Shown piece after piece: positions 9,657 through 18,838 of a stretch of DNA of 64,000 nucleotides (position 1 is its first letter; every line of letters begins with the position of its first letter). Under the pieces are notes generated by a model. It did no database searches and was not told the DNA's origin. It was given only the letters and a program-made list of their open reading frames with translations. The translations under genes and the position numbers were made by a program. The stretch is from CAWUIO01 sp963922455 (lineage in GTDB: Bacteria > Bacteroidota > Bacteroidia > Cytophagales > Microscillaceae), in assembly GCA_963922455.1 (NCBI GenBank), contig CAWUIO010000020.1, positions 1 to 64,000 on the forward strand, read 5' to 3'.

Positions 9657-9686
9657 GGCTCAGAATATTTCTGAGCCATTTTTTTC
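9657..9686 (+). terminator. Rho-independent terminator
   Basis: GGCTCAG 9657-9663 pairs with CTGAGCC 9671-9677 around a 7-nt loop, followed by ATTTTTTT. It lies 10 bp after the lipoprotein stop. Confidence 0.9.
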
Positions 9687-9703
9687 TCTATACCGTTCTC
9701 AAA

Positions 9704-10174
9704 TTGAAAATTGTTAAAGACCCTCGTTTTTTACACTGGTTTCTACAAGAGGAAATCTACTCCATAGCCTCTAAGGAAGAAGGAGAAGCGAGTGAAGAAA
9801 CCCCACCAAAGGAGTACAAACTCCTACTCTTAACTTATCAAGAAGGAGAAGAAAACCCCTTTAGTAAAGACGAGCAGGCATTTTTGCATAAGGTCTTGAA
9901 GGCTGTATCCATTGATAGGGAAGAGGTGTTAGCGTATAATCTCGCCTATGCCCCCCAAATTCAAAGCTGGAAAAACCGGAAACATATACCGGCTCCCTAT
10001 GTATTAGCTCTGGGAAATACAAGATTATCGGCTTTACCCCAGGAATTCTACCAATTGCAGGCTTTTGAAAATGCCCAAATCGTACAAGCCCATAGCTTGG
10101 CCGAGATTGAAGCCGACCGGGAAAAGAAAAAAAAGCTCTGGACTATCCTGCAAAAAATGTTTATCAAAAACTAG
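9704..10174 (+). CDS. Hypothetical cytoplasmic protein, 156 aa
   Basis: Starts at TTG 9704; no ATG exists in frame until near the C-terminus, and upstream codons run into the preceding terminator. It is acidic, Glu/Lys-rich and soluble, without signal peptide or membrane segment. A central segment (YVLALGNTRLSALP) recalls small polymerase-accessory or glycosylase-like Rossmann proteins, but I cannot assign a family. The last four bases overlap the stop of the convergent thioredoxin gene. Confidence 0.6.
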   Translation: MKIVKDPRFLHWFLQEEIYSIASKEEGEASEETPPKEYKLLLLTYQEGEENPFSKDEQAFLHKVLKAVSIDREEVLAYNLAYAPQIQSWKNRKHIPAPYVLALGNTRLSALPQEFYQLQAFENAQIVQAHSLAEIEADREKKKKLWTILQKMFIKN

Positions 10175-11331
10175 AGCTTCTGCAAAGCCTCTTTGATTTT
10201 CTCTTCCAAAGCATCTCCCCTTAAGTTCTTCGCCAAGATATCACCCTTTGGTCCCACAAGATACTTACTCGGGATAGCACTTACATTGTATAGTTGATAG
10301 GCCTGTGAGAGTTCACCGGGTTTATCTAATACGTGCAGCCATGACAAGCCATCTTCCTGGATCGCAGACAACCAAGCTTCCCTATTTTGGTCCAGGGATA
10401 CGCCTAGAATTTCAAATCCCTGATTGTGGTACTTTTCGTAAATCTTCACTACCCTCGGATTTTCCATACGGCAGGGCTTACACCAAGAAGCCCAAAAGTC
10501 TACCAATACCAACTTTCCCTGCAAATTTTGTAACTCTAGCACTTGCCCTTCGGGGGAGGGGAGGTTTAGGTTAGGGGCGGGGGCCCCCAAGGCAAGCCTT
10601 TTTTCTGTTTCCACTTGCCTTTCCAGAACCAACATTTCCTGGCTCAAGGATTGGGTGTAGGGTTGATCTGGGGCTTCGGCTTGCATACGATCAAGGACAT
10701 ACCGGTAAAACTCTATTTCCTCGCTAGGTTCCAGTATACTTAAAGCTCGGATTGCCACAATATTTGGGATAATTTTTTTGATATAGGCTTTAAGTTTGGC
10801 AATACTTTTTTGATGAATGGCTGCATACTTTTTTTCAATAGTTTGCCTAACCTGGGCTGTATCCTGGGCATCTACCTGCTCTTGCCTCAAGAGGACCAAT
10901 TGTTTTTGAAACTCTTGTACGATTTCACCAGCTTCATGATAATAGGCGGTACCGGGAGAGCCTTTTACTTCCTCCGTAAAAACCCCAGCCTGTTCTTGCA
11001 AAGTGACCTGCACATCCGAAGATTCTAATACCAAGACCGTGGCATGCCTTCCAAAAAAATCTAATTGATAAAACTCAGAGTAGGGGACATGCACCTCAAA
11101 CTGAAGGTCCTTCCCATTGAGCTCCGATGAATGGATCTCTACATAGTCTTGCGCTTGTGCACTAAAACGGGACAGCTTCACGATTCCCTTTTGTGGCTCT
11201 CGAAAAGTAATGTCGATACGGATCATGTTCTTCCCGTCATTATCTTGGGTTGATGGAGAACAAGAGAAAACAAGCCAAAAGGCCGAGCATAAAGTAACAT
11301 GCCAGAAAACGGAAGGAAATGAACGCATCAT
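10171..11331 (-). CDS. TlpA/ResA-like thioredoxin lipoprotein with DUF4369-like N-domain
   Basis: 386 residues. A signal peptide ends in a lipobox (LVFSC). An N-terminal beta-rich region of about 240 residues resembles the DUF4369 domain common in Bacteroidota TlpA-family proteins. The C-terminal domain is thioredoxin-like with WASWCKPC at about residues 277-284, followed by GFEILGVSLD and a cis-proline segment (VSAIPSKYLV). It is an envelope thiol-disulfide oxidoreductase, likely reducing disulfides in exported proteins. It sits 12 bp downstream of gatB on the same strand and is probably co-transcribed with it. Confidence 0.87.
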   Translation of the reverse strand: MMRSFPSVFWHVTLCSAFWLVFSCSPSTQDNDGKNMIRIDITFREPQKGIVKLSRFSAQAQDYVEIHSSELNGKDLQFEVHVPYSEFYQLDFFGRHATVLVLESSDVQVTLQEQAGVFTEEVKGSPGTAYYHEAGEIVQEFQKQLVLLRQEQVDAQDTAQVRQTIEKKYAAIHQKSIAKLKAYIKKIIPNIVAIRALSILEPSEEIEFYRYVLDRMQAEAPDQPYTQSLSQEMLVLERQVETEKRLALGAPAPNLNLPSPEGQVLELQNLQGKLVLVDFWASWCKPCRMENPRVVKIYEKYHNQGFEILGVSLDQNREAWLSAIQEDGLSWLHVLDKPGELSQAYQLYNVSAIPSKYLVGPKGDILAKNLRGDALEEKIKEALQKL

Positions 11332-11343
11332 ATCGTTTATCGA

Positions 11344-12825
11344 TTAAGTATCTAATGTATCTTGTAAGGACTTACGGGCCAATTTTGGATCCAAGGGTAC
11401 GCTAGACCGTTTCATCAATTCACCCATGAACATACCCAAAAGCCCTTTTTTTCCTTTTTTATAAGCCTGCACCTTCTCTGGAAAAGCAGCAAGCACCTCT
11501 TCTATTAAGCTTTGCATCTGTTCGGTATCTTTTACCTGTACGAGGTTGTGGGCTTGGGCCAGGGCTTCTACTGCTTCTTGAGGTTTTTGCAAGAGGAGAG
11601 GAAACAATTCCTGAGATGCCGCCGATGAACTTATATGTCCGGCTTGTATAAAATTAACTAGCTCAGCTAGCTTGGATGCGGCCACGGGAAAATTTTTCAG
11701 ATCATGAGCGTGGGTATTCAACCAGGATTTTACCTCACCATTTATCCAATTGGCCACCGACTTATAATGAGTGGTGTGTTTACAAATTTCTTCAAAAAAC
11801 AAGACGATTTCCTGCTCATCCAGCAGTTGACGGCTGTCGTAGTCATTCAAACCATAAGTTTCTTGTAGATGACTATACCATTCCCAAGGTAAACGGGGCA
11901 GCGATGCTTGACTTTGCCGAATCAATTCTTCTTGAATCACCAAGGGAGGGAGGTCCGGCTCATTAAAATAACGATAGTCATTTAAGGTTTCCTTCAGGCG
12001 CATACCCCGAGTAAGGTCCTGCTGGGCATCATAGGTGCGCGTCTCTTGAATGATCCTTTTTCCCTCTTCAATTAGATCAATTTGACGACGTGCTTCACTT
12101 ACAATAGCCTTTCTCACATTGCGCAGGGAGTTCATATTTTTTATTTCCACCCGGGTACCTAATTTACTTTCCCCCTTAAGCCGCACCGAAACATTAGCGT
12201 CGCATCGCAGCGAACCTTCCTCCATATTTCCGTCACATATCCCCAGGTAACGCACCAAACGCCTAATCTCTTGCAAAAACAAATAGGCATCTTCAGCTTT
12301 TCGAATATCGGGTTGGCTCACAATTTCTACCAAAGGTACGCCTGCCCGGTTATAATCGAGCAAAGTACTATGGCTATGGGCATCGTGCACCGATTTGCCC
12401 GCATCTTCTTCAATATGAATATGATGCAAACGGATCTCTTGAATACTCCCATCTTCTCTTCGAATAGGTATTGCCCCACCTACACAATAGGGCACCCGGT
12501 CCTGACTAATTTGATAGCCTTTGGGCAAATCTGGATAAAAATAATGTTTACGGTCAAAATAGCTTACTCGATTAATGCGGGCCTGGCAAGCCAGGGCAAG
12601 TTTTAAAGCAAAGGGTAAGACTTTGGCGTTGAGTACCGGGAGTGTTCCCGGATGAGCCAGACTTACCAAGCCAATATGAGCATTGGGCGGAGCCCCAAAA
12701 TGTGCAGGATCCGGGGCAAAAAGTTTGGTCAGGGTACTCAATTGGGCGTGCACTTCTAAGCCAACTACCGTCTCATATTTTTCGTAAACCGATTCGTCCA
12801 TAATTAATTTTTCACCCGTAGACAT
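11344..12825 (-). CDS. gatB: Aspartyl/glutamyl-tRNA amidotransferase subunit B
   Basis: 493 residues, normal for GatB. The N-terminal signature is visible (VGLEVHAQLST, HPGTLPVLN, HYFYPDLPKGYQISQ) with the C-terminal GatB/YqeY helical domain (about 340-490). GatB, with GatA and GatC, amidates Glu-tRNA(Gln) or Asp-tRNA(Asn) in the cytoplasm. It carries the kinase/transamidase centre that activates the mischarged tRNA. gatA and gatC are not in the window, as is usual for Bacteroidota where they are often unlinked. ATG at 12825 is used; a second ATG eight codons on (MDESVYEKYE) is equally plausible. Confidence 0.97.
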   Translation of the reverse strand: MSTGEKLIMDESVYEKYETVVGLEVHAQLSTLTKLFAPDPAHFGAPPNAHIGLVSLAHPGTLPVLNAKVLPFALKLALACQARINRVSYFDRKHYFYPDLPKGYQISQDRVPYCVGGAIPIRREDGSIQEIRLHHIHIEEDAGKSVHDAHSHSTLLDYNRAGVPLVEIVSQPDIRKAEDAYLFLQEIRRLVRYLGICDGNMEEGSLRCDANVSVRLKGESKLGTRVEIKNMNSLRNVRKAIVSEARRQIDLIEEGKRIIQETRTYDAQQDLTRGMRLKETLNDYRYFNEPDLPPLVIQEELIRQSQASLPRLPWEWYSHLQETYGLNDYDSRQLLDEQEIVLFFEEICKHTTHYKSVANWINGEVKSWLNTHAHDLKNFPVAASKLAELVNFIQAGHISSSAASQELFPLLLQKPQEAVEALAQAHNLVQVKDTEQMQSLIEEVLAAFPEKVQAYKKGKKGLLGMFMGELMKRSSVPLDPKLARKSLQDTLDT

Positions 12826-12896
12826 TATGCAGCAAATATATAGTGGTTTTTCTTCTTCCGGGGACTCTCCGGCCTATAAATCTAAGGCTTTATGAA

Positions 12897-13026
12897 TTGG
12901 GGCTGTCCCCCGGTTCAAATTAACAAGCCCAATCCTCATAAGGTGCCCGGGGGCCGGGCTTTCGCTACTCGCCGGCCCTCACACAAGCAGCGGCGGGCTC
13001 AAACAGGCCGCTCTATCCCTCAGCCA
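12897..13026 (-). repeat. Dispersed intergenic hairpin element, copy 3
   Basis: Minus-strand copy in the gap between the divergent gatB and plug genes. Plus-strand text shows GGGGCTGTCCCCCGG, loop, CCGGGGGCCGGGCTTTCGCTACTCGCCGG, then GGCGGGCTCAAACAGGCCGCTCTATCCCTCAGCC. Variable stem CCCCCGG / CCGGGGG. Confidence 0.88.
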
Positions 13027-13131
13027 ATACCTTCCTGAAACAAAATACGCTTCCTCCTTATCGAGGGTGATAATTCTATTTAGGGTCAAAAATCAAACAT
13101 TTTTCCTATATTGGAGCCTATTTATACACTT

Positions 13132-14484
13132 ATGCGCACTCGGATTATCTTTCTATATTTCCTGGTTTTTGCTTGTTTTTCTTGCTTGCCCATTAACCCC
13201 GGAGTAAGTACAGACACCCCCTCCGGACAAAGCCGCCCCCCATTAGCTTATGAAAACCGAAGCTATAAGGAGAGCATCCGTACCGTAATTTTGAGCCCAT
13301 CCAACCGGAGCAACCTGTCTGGTAGTTTTGATGTCTCAGCTCGGGAAGAACCGGCCTCTCCCGCCGCTTTGTCTCTGAGTATTCAAAACCAGCAAACGCT
13401 GCTACTCGAGTTTGATGATTTACAAAATTCTTCCAAAGATTACAGAGGGAAAATTATTCATTGTACCCGAAATTGGAAACCTTCCTTGTTAAATGACATT
13501 GAGTTTTTGAATGATTTCAATAACTTTCCCATACGCCAACACCGTTTATCCATGGGCACGAAGGTGAGTTACAACCACTACGAATGGCCCATACCTTCCT
13601 TAAAAATCTCAGGAAATTATCTTTTGGTGGTTTATGAGGGCAGTGATGAAAAAAATCTAGTCCTAAGCCGTCGCTTTGTGATTTATGAAAATGTCTTGTC
13701 GGTAGCCCCTCTGGTTATGTTTTCGAATGACGTAGCCCTCAATAAAAAAAATCAAAGGATTCAGTTTGATATATCGTATAATGGTTTTCAATTAAGCAAT
13801 CCCCAGCAAGACGTTCATGTTTGGATTCGACAAAATTATAACTGGCAGGCCAGCATCCAAGATTTAAAACCCCGCCGGGTCAATGATTTTGAACGCAAAC
13901 TCATCTATGATTACTTCGATCAGGAAAACGAGTTCTTAGGATTGAATGAGTTTCGACGCTTCGACATGCAAAGTTTGCGGTTTCTGGGTTTTAATATGGC
14001 TACTATCGACCGGGATGGGAAAATTACCCAAGTGACCCTGCAAACTGACCGGCCAAGAGGAGGAAAGGCTTACCTCCTTAACCCAGATTTTAACGGAAGA
14101 GCCCGGATTGAGCATTTTGAAACCGGCCGGGGAAAAATTGAAGCCGATTATGCCCAAGTAGTATTTCGCATAAAGGCCGAAAAACAAGCGAATCCTGTGC
14201 ATATCCTCGGACAAGCATGGGATTGGGAGCCCAAGCCCGAAAACCGCTTGAGCTATGATGCAGAAAATGGGATATATCAGGGGCAATTGCTTTTAAAACA
14301 AGGGGAGCACAATTATGCCTACGCGACTATGGCGCCATCCCAAAAGCCTGACTTTTCGTATTGGGAAGGCAATTATCAACAAACGGAAAATGACTACGAA
14401 ATTTATGTGTATTTTGAGCCACCCAGTGCCCGTTTTCCTCGACTTCTAGGCTATCGACTTTTTAACTCCAATGAAAGCCGCTGA
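13132..14484 (+). CDS. Type IX secretion system plug protein (DUF5103 family)
   Basis: 450 residues from ATG 13132; an in-frame TTG at 13111 is less likely because the signal peptide starts at MRTRIIFLYFLVF. The peptide ends in Cys-rich sequence (ACFSC), possibly a lipobox. The body matches the Bacteroidota DUF5103 family: ENRSYKESIRTV near the N-terminus, LSMGTKVSYNHYEWPIP mid-protein, and a C-terminal part rich in aromatic strands with GNYQQTENDYEIYVYF. Family members have been shown to plug the periplasmic side of the SprA translocon when no substrate is engaged. The presence of several T9SS substrates in the same window fits. sprA itself is not here. Transcribed divergently from gatB across repeat copy 3. 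Confidence 0.85.
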   Translation: MRTRIIFLYFLVFACFSCLPINPGVSTDTPSGQSRPPLAYENRSYKESIRTVILSPSNRSNLSGSFDVSAREEPASPAALSLSIQNQQTLLLEFDDLQNSSKDYRGKIIHCTRNWKPSLLNDIEFLNDFNNFPIRQHRLSMGTKVSYNHYEWPIPSLKISGNYLLVVYEGSDEKNLVLSRRFVIYENVLSVAPLVMFSNDVALNKKNQRIQFDISYNGFQLSNPQQDVHVWIRQNYNWQASIQDLKPRRVNDFERKLIYDYFDQENEFLGLNEFRRFDMQSLRFLGFNMATIDRDGKITQVTLQTDRPRGGKAYLLNPDFNGRARIEHFETGRGKIEADYAQVVFRIKAEKQANPVHILGQAWDWEPKPENRLSYDAENGIYQGQLLLKQGEHNYAYATMAPSQKPDFSYWEGNYQQTENDYEIYVYFEPPSARFPRLLGYRLFNSNESR

Positions 14485-14875
14485 ATAGTGCCGCTACATA
14501 AAGCCTAAGCTGACTATGTCAAGTAATAAAATATAAAGGCTGTACGCCCCCCTCTTGATACATGATATTTGAATAGCCCTTGTGGTGCATTTCTCAAATT
14601 CAATGTGTAAATTATGCTTGCATAATAAAATAGTCTTTTGAAAAGAAAGTTTTGCAAGTTTTCCGGGCTCTGATTCGTGCTTTTGAGGGCGAGACTTTTT
14701 CTAAAATCCCATAAATCAGGGGTTTGTCGAGCTATTCTCTGCAATTTAACGCAATTGTGATTCGGCTCGCCAAGGCTTAGCTTCCGGAAAGGCAAAAGAG
14801 AAAAACTATTGGACGTTTTAACAGTTTCCCAATTAAGTAGAACATATACAAAACTCATACAATACCCTAATTTAT
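14485..14875. other. 390-bp gap with no recognisable gene
   Basis: AT-rich sequence between the plug gene and fadH. A minus-strand frame of 127 codons covers most of it but runs into fadH and has no family features. No repeat copy, clear terminator or Bacteroidota promoter pair was found. Confidence 0.5.
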
Positions 14876-16897
14876 ATGTACGAAAAATTACTCTCACCCC
14901 TGGACCTAGGCTTTACTACCTTAAAAAACCGGATTTTGATGGGCTCCATGCATACTATGCTGGAGGAAGCCGAGAACGGATTGGCCCGTGCGGCTGAGTA
15001 TTATGCGGCCCGGGCCCGTGGCCAAGTTGGTTTGATTGTTACCGGAGGAATTGCTCCTAATGATGAAGGAAATACCTTTAAGGGTGGGGCCCGCTTGTAT
15101 ACCGAGGAAGAAGCCTTGCACCATCGGCCCATCACCCAAGCTGTACACGAAGCAGGTGGGAAAATCTGTATGCAGATCTTGCATACGGGCCGGTATGCTT
15201 ACCACCCCGAGCAAGTAGCCCCTTCGGCCATCCAATCTCCCATCAATCCCTTTCGCCCTCGGGAATTAGACGCCGAGGGGATCGAGAAGCAAATTGAAGA
15301 CATCGCCAATTGTGCGGCCTTGGCTCAACTGGGAGGCTATGATGGGGTAGAGATTATGGGAGCTGAAGGCTACTTCATCCATCAATTTTTGGCTCCACGT
15401 ACCAACCAACGTACCGACGAGTGGGGAGGGAGTATGGAAAATCGATTTAGACTAGCCTTGGAGATCGTACGTCGGACCCGCCAAAAAACGGGCAGGAATT
15501 TTATCATCATTTTTCGATTGGCGATGCTAGACTTAGTAGAAGAGGGGAATAATTGGGAAGAAGTAGAAGCGCTGGCTACCGAACTAGAAAAGGCAGGCGT
15601 AGACATTATCAATACCAGTGTTGGCTGGCACGAATCCCGGATCCCGACGATCGCCACCGTAGTGCCTCGGGCCGGTTTTTCTTGGGTTACCAAAAAGCTG
15701 ATGGGTAAAGTCAACATCCCTCTCGTCACTAGCAATCGGATCAATATGCCCGATATTGCCGAACAAGTTCTCCAAGAAGGTAATGCTGATATGATTTCTA
15801 TGGCCCGTCCTTTCTTGGCCGACGAAAACTGGGTGCTCAAAGCCATGGAAAATCGGGCCGAGGAGATCAATACCTGCATTGCTTGCAACCAAGCTTGTCT
15901 GGATCATGCCTTTTCGGGAAAGCTCACTTCTTGTTTGGTGAATCCACGGGCTTGTCATGAGACCCTTTTAAATTATCTCCCGAGTGAGCAACCCAAAAAA
16001 GTGGCCGTAGTTGGGGCCGGCCCAGCCGGACTTGCCGCAGCTACTCTCTCGGCCGAGCGGGGCCACCAGGTAGATTTATTTGAAGCCGAGCCGATTATCG
16101 GAGGGCAATTTAACATGGCCAAAGTTATACCGGGTAAGGAAGAATACTCAGAAACGATCCGTTATTATCAGGTTATGATCGAGAAGCATGGTGTGAAACT
16201 ACACTTGAATCATAGGGTCAAGGCCGAAGAACTCCTAGCTGGGGGCTATGATGATATTATATTAGCTACGGGAGTATGTCCGCGGGAAGTAAGTTTCCCT
16301 GGGGCAGATCATCCAAAAGTATTGAGCTATGTGGATGTATTGTATAATAATAAGGAAGTTGGGAAGAAAGTAGCGATCGTTGGTGCGGGGGGTATTGGTT
16401 TTGACGTGGCCGAATTTTTGGCCCACGATCCGAGTAAACCTTCCCCGGGGCTGGATATTGAAAAATTTAAAGAAGAATGGGGGATTGACTCGAGCTATCA
16501 ACATCGAGGTGGCCTGAAAGAAGCTGAGCCCATGCCAGCTTATCGAGAGATTTTCCTTTTGAAGCGTTCTTCGGGCAAACATGGTAATAAGCTTGGGAAG
16601 ACCACCGGCTGGATCCATAGGGCCAGTTTAAAAATGAAAAATATTCATATGATGGCCCATGTCAACTACCTAAAAGTAGATGATGAAGGTTTCCACATTC
16701 AAGTAGGGGAAGAGCTCAAGGTCTTGGATGTAGATCATGTGGTTATTTGTGCCGGTCAAGAACCTCTGCGTGAGCTTTACGATACCCTCGTAGACAAGGG
16801 GCAAAAACCTTATCTGATTGGTGGGGCAGATGAAGCAGCCGAACTGGATGCCAAGCGTGCTATATATCAAGCGAGCCATTTAGCGGCTGCCTTATAA
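14876..16897 (+). CDS. fadH: 2,4-dienoyl-CoA reductase-type NADH:flavin oxidoreductase
   Basis: 673 residues, the size of E. coli FadH (about 670). Residues 1-330 form an Old Yellow Enzyme-type FMN barrel (LKNRILMGSMHT, GGYDGVEIMGAEGYFIHQFL). Four cysteines at 334, 337, 341 and 353 (C-x2-C-x3-C-x11-C) match the 4Fe-4S ligands of the family. Residues from about 376 form the FAD/NAD(P) domain (VAVVGAGPAGLAAATLSAERG, then VAIVGAGGIGFDVAEFL). The enzyme reduces 2,4-dienoyl-CoA during beta-oxidation of polyunsaturated fatty acids using NADPH. Related trimethylamine dehydrogenase-like enzymes share this architecture, so the substrate is inferred. It appears monocistronic. Confidence 0.9.
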   Translation: MYEKLLSPLDLGFTTLKNRILMGSMHTMLEEAENGLARAAEYYAARARGQVGLIVTGGIAPNDEGNTFKGGARLYTEEEALHHRPITQAVHEAGGKICMQILHTGRYAYHPEQVAPSAIQSPINPFRPRELDAEGIEKQIEDIANCAALAQLGGYDGVEIMGAEGYFIHQFLAPRTNQRTDEWGGSMENRFRLALEIVRRTRQKTGRNFIIIFRLAMLDLVEEGNNWEEVEALATELEKAGVDIINTSVGWHESRIPTIATVVPRAGFSWVTKKLMGKVNIPLVTSNRINMPDIAEQVLQEGNADMISMARPFLADENWVLKAMENRAEEINTCIACNQACLDHAFSGKLTSCLVNPRACHETLLNYLPSEQPKKVAVVGAGPAGLAAATLSAERGHQVDLFEAEPIIGGQFNMAKVIPGKEEYSETIRYYQVMIEKHGVKLHLNHRVKAEELLAGGYDDIILATGVCPREVSFPGADHPKVLSYVDVLYNNKEVGKKVAIVGAGGIGFDVAEFLAHDPSKPSPGLDIEKFKEEWGIDSSYQHRGGLKEAEPMPAYREIFLLKRSSGKHGNKLGKTTGWIHRASLKMKNIHMMAHVNYLKVDDEGFHIQVGEELKVLDVDHVVICAGQEPLRELYDTLVDKGQKPYLIGGADEAAELDAKRAIYQASHLAAAL

Positions 16898-16965
16898 AAC
16901 TTGATTTATATGACAGGAAGTCCTTGGTTTGCTCCCATGGGTAGGGCTCCCAGGGCTTTTTTCTT

Positions 16966-17100
16966 TTGGCTTAGGGATAGAGCGGCATGTTTGAGCTCGT
17001 CTGGGCCCTGCGGGTAGAGGCAGCGAGTAGCGAAAGCCCGGCCTGCGCTAGGTACATATTTTCAAGTGGGTACAATTAGCTAATGCGCAGGCAAGCCCCA
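16966..17100 (+). repeat. Dispersed intergenic hairpin element, copy 4
   Basis: Plus-strand copy: TTGGCTTAGGGATAGAGCGGC, TGTTTGAGCTCG, GGCAGCGAGTAGCGAAAGCCCG, then variable stem GCCTGCGC near 17041 paired with GCGCAGGC near 17085, ending AAGCCCCA. It has the alternative arm (CTCGTCTGGGCCC...GGCAGCGAG). Lies between convergent fadH and the Cas6-like gene. Confidence 0.88.
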
Positions 17101-17156
17101 GGCTAAACAGCCCAAACGATGGATGATCTTATGGACAAAAAGGTAGCAGGATACAC

Positions 17157-18002
17157 TTAAAGATCTGATACCTTGATCTCGGATACCGACTGATATATTT
17201 TGGATCTTTGAATAGGATCGACATTGGCCAGATCTACCATACCAAAGCCTCGGAAAGTGTAAGCACCTAAGCCACAATTAAATACAAACTCTTGTACGGT
17301 AGGGTCTGCATACAGAGTAAAGGGGAAAGTATAACCTCTTAGCTCATAGCGACGTTTGGCATCAAAAACCGAGTATATGCGGGCAAATTTCTTTTCGTCT
17401 CGGCGGATTTTCTTGAGATAGATTTTATCCGGCACAACTTGAAATTTGAAGAAACTGGCTATTTGCTCTTCGGTGTAATGACCAGTTTTTTCCATACGGG
17501 TCAAGGTAGATTCGTAGAGCAAGTCGGAAAAAATATCTAAGTCGGGGGAAATGAATTTTTTGGCGTAAAAATTATCAGTTTCCGGGTTTACTAAGACCAT
17601 AGGGGAGAGGCATAAAAACTTGGTGGCCTCTTCAAAACCTAAGCTATTTTCTTTCTCGATAAACTCTGGCGTAAGGTTAAGCTCCGCTATTTTAATCTCC
17701 TTTTTAGAAAACATGAGTTTTAACACGGTATGAAGAAATTCTTCATCCATACCAGAAATTACCAAGGTAACCTTAGATGAGAAAAAGTGGAGTCCATTAC
17801 GGCTCACTTTGGTTTGGCCTTTAATCCCGGAAAAATTGTAATTACTATAGGCTCGAATATCCTGACCGGCTTCCTCTAGCAGTTTTTTTAAGAACTGAAA
17901 AAGTAGGTGTTGGTGGTGGAAAGGGACGCAAGCGCCCTTGTTATTAAGTTTAAAAACTATTCTGAACCTCACGAATGTAAAATTTTCGTATTTGGTATAC
18001 AT
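17157..18002 (-). CDS. cas6: Stand-alone Cas6-like CRISPR endoribonuclease
   Basis: 281 residues from ATG 18002. The family usually begins directly with the first strand (MRFRI...); here VRFRIVFKL starts at a GTG at 17972, which may be the true start (271 aa). Family features: N-terminal strand then VPFHHQHLLFQFLKKLL (possible catalytic His 29/30), a central FLCLSPMVLVNPE segment like the usual LSPI strand, and a C-terminal FVFNCGLGAYTFRGFGMVDLA matching the glycine-rich GxGxxxxxGFGxV loop that binds crRNA repeat RNA. Cas6 cuts CRISPR precursor RNA within repeats. No array and no other cas gene is in the 64 kb, so it serves a distant locus in trans, is an orphan, or has another role. Confidence 0.82.
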   Translation of the reverse strand: MYTKYENFTFVRFRIVFKLNNKGACVPFHHQHLLFQFLKKLLEEAGQDIRAYSNYNFSGIKGQTKVSRNGLHFFSSKVTLVISGMDEEFLHTVLKLMFSKKEIKIAELNLTPEFIEKENSLGFEEATKFLCLSPMVLVNPETDNFYAKKFISPDLDIFSDLLYESTLTRMEKTGHYTEEQIASFFKFQVVPDKIYLKKIRRDEKKFARIYSVFDAKRRYELRGYTFPFTLYADPTVQEFVFNCGLGAYTFRGFGMVDLANVDPIQRSKIYQSVSEIKVSDL

Positions 18003-18233
18003 ATACTTGTGCGCCTTAGCTTTAACCTTTTGTAGTTGAAAATTGTTTGCTGTACTCAGAAAAAGAATCTAAATAATCTTTAAATTTGGTTGATATGCTT
18101 AAAATTTCCTTTTAATTATCGTGGTTTGTTTTATTGTAGGGGAGAAGGATATTAATTTTCTTCCAAACCAGAACTAAACCTTGATTTATTCGTTCAAAAT
18201 CAGGTAAAACAGCTATTGATTATCCGTGCGCGT

Positions 18234-18623
18234 ATGCAAAATATTATGATTGCTGCTACCGAAAATACCCCATCTGTACATTTCGACTTTCAAGAAGGCG
18301 TTTTTGAAATTTCAGGAGTTTCCTTTCCGGAATACGCTAAGGAGTTTTATGAGCCTATTTTAGAATCATTAAAGGAATATACGGCTCATCCTTTAACCCC
18401 CAAAACCATCCTAAAATTTAAGTTTACCTATTTTAATACAGGTACTAATTCGTTTATTACTGACCTGATTAAAGAGATGGAAAAATTAAGCGATCTCCAT
18501 GGTCACGAGGTTGATGTAATTTGGTACTACGAAGAAGAAGATGAAGACATGAAGGAAATAGGAGATTATTTTGACACCTTAACCCATCTATCAGTTAAGT
18601 TTGAACCCTGCGAGGAAATCTAA
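18234..18623 (+). CDS. SiaC-like regulatory phosphoprotein (DUF1987)
   Basis: 129 residues from ATG 18234 (MQNIMIAATENTPSV); an upstream TTG at 18216 and an ATG at 18246 are alternatives, but family members start with a similar short strand before the ATxNTP motif. Visible family features: TPSVHFDFQEGVFEISG, FYEPILESLKEY, FKFTYFNTGTNSFI and VDVIWYYEEEDEDMKEIG. In Pseudomonas, SiaC is phosphorylated by the SiaB kinase, dephosphorylated by the SiaA PP2C phosphatase, and activates the diguanylate cyclase SiaD. No SiaB or SiaD is nearby; the SpoIIE phosphatase at 40995 is a possible but unlinked partner. A TAAATTTG at 18081-18088 may be a promoter -7 element. Confidence 0.85.
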   Translation: MQNIMIAATENTPSVHFDFQEGVFEISGVSFPEYAKEFYEPILESLKEYTAHPLTPKTILKFKFTYFNTGTNSFITDLIKEMEKLSDLHGHEVDVIWYYEEEDEDMKEIGDYFDTLTHLSVKFEPCEEI

Positions 18624-18637
18624 TTCACTTGCTTGCT

Positions 18638-18838
18638 TTATTTGGGGCCCTCTATTTCTCTTTTTAATACCAACAATACTTTTGAACCATTTCGGGCCTG
18701 AGGCTCGGGCTCAGCGTGGTTGGTATTAACGAGTTCCCACCCTTTTGTACGTTCCTGGTTAATTTCTTGCAAGGTTTCCAAGCTTATCTCTCCATTAACG
18801 GAACGAGCCGTTAAAATTTTGTATTCAAATCTTCGCAT
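18638..18838 (-). CDS. DUF4177-like small protein
   Basis: 66 residues. The pattern MRRFEYKIL..., then ETLQEINQERTKGWELVN and VLLVLKRE is typical of the small DUF4177 fold (strand, helix ending in GWELV, two strands). Function unknown in the family. Convergent with the SiaC-like gene with a 14-bp gap. Confidence 0.75.
   Translation of the reverse strand: MRRFEYKILTARSVNGEISLETLQEINQERTKGWELVNTNHAEPEPQARNGSKVLLVLKREIEGPK

Noticed and set aside
14514..14897. Minus-strand frame of 127 codons before fadH
   Set aside because: No family features, runs antisense into the fadH start, and has no promoter or terminator of its own.
17003..18233. CRISPR array near the Cas6-like gene
   Set aside because: Flanking DNA was read for regularly spaced direct repeats and none were found; the dispersed element next to it is a single copy.
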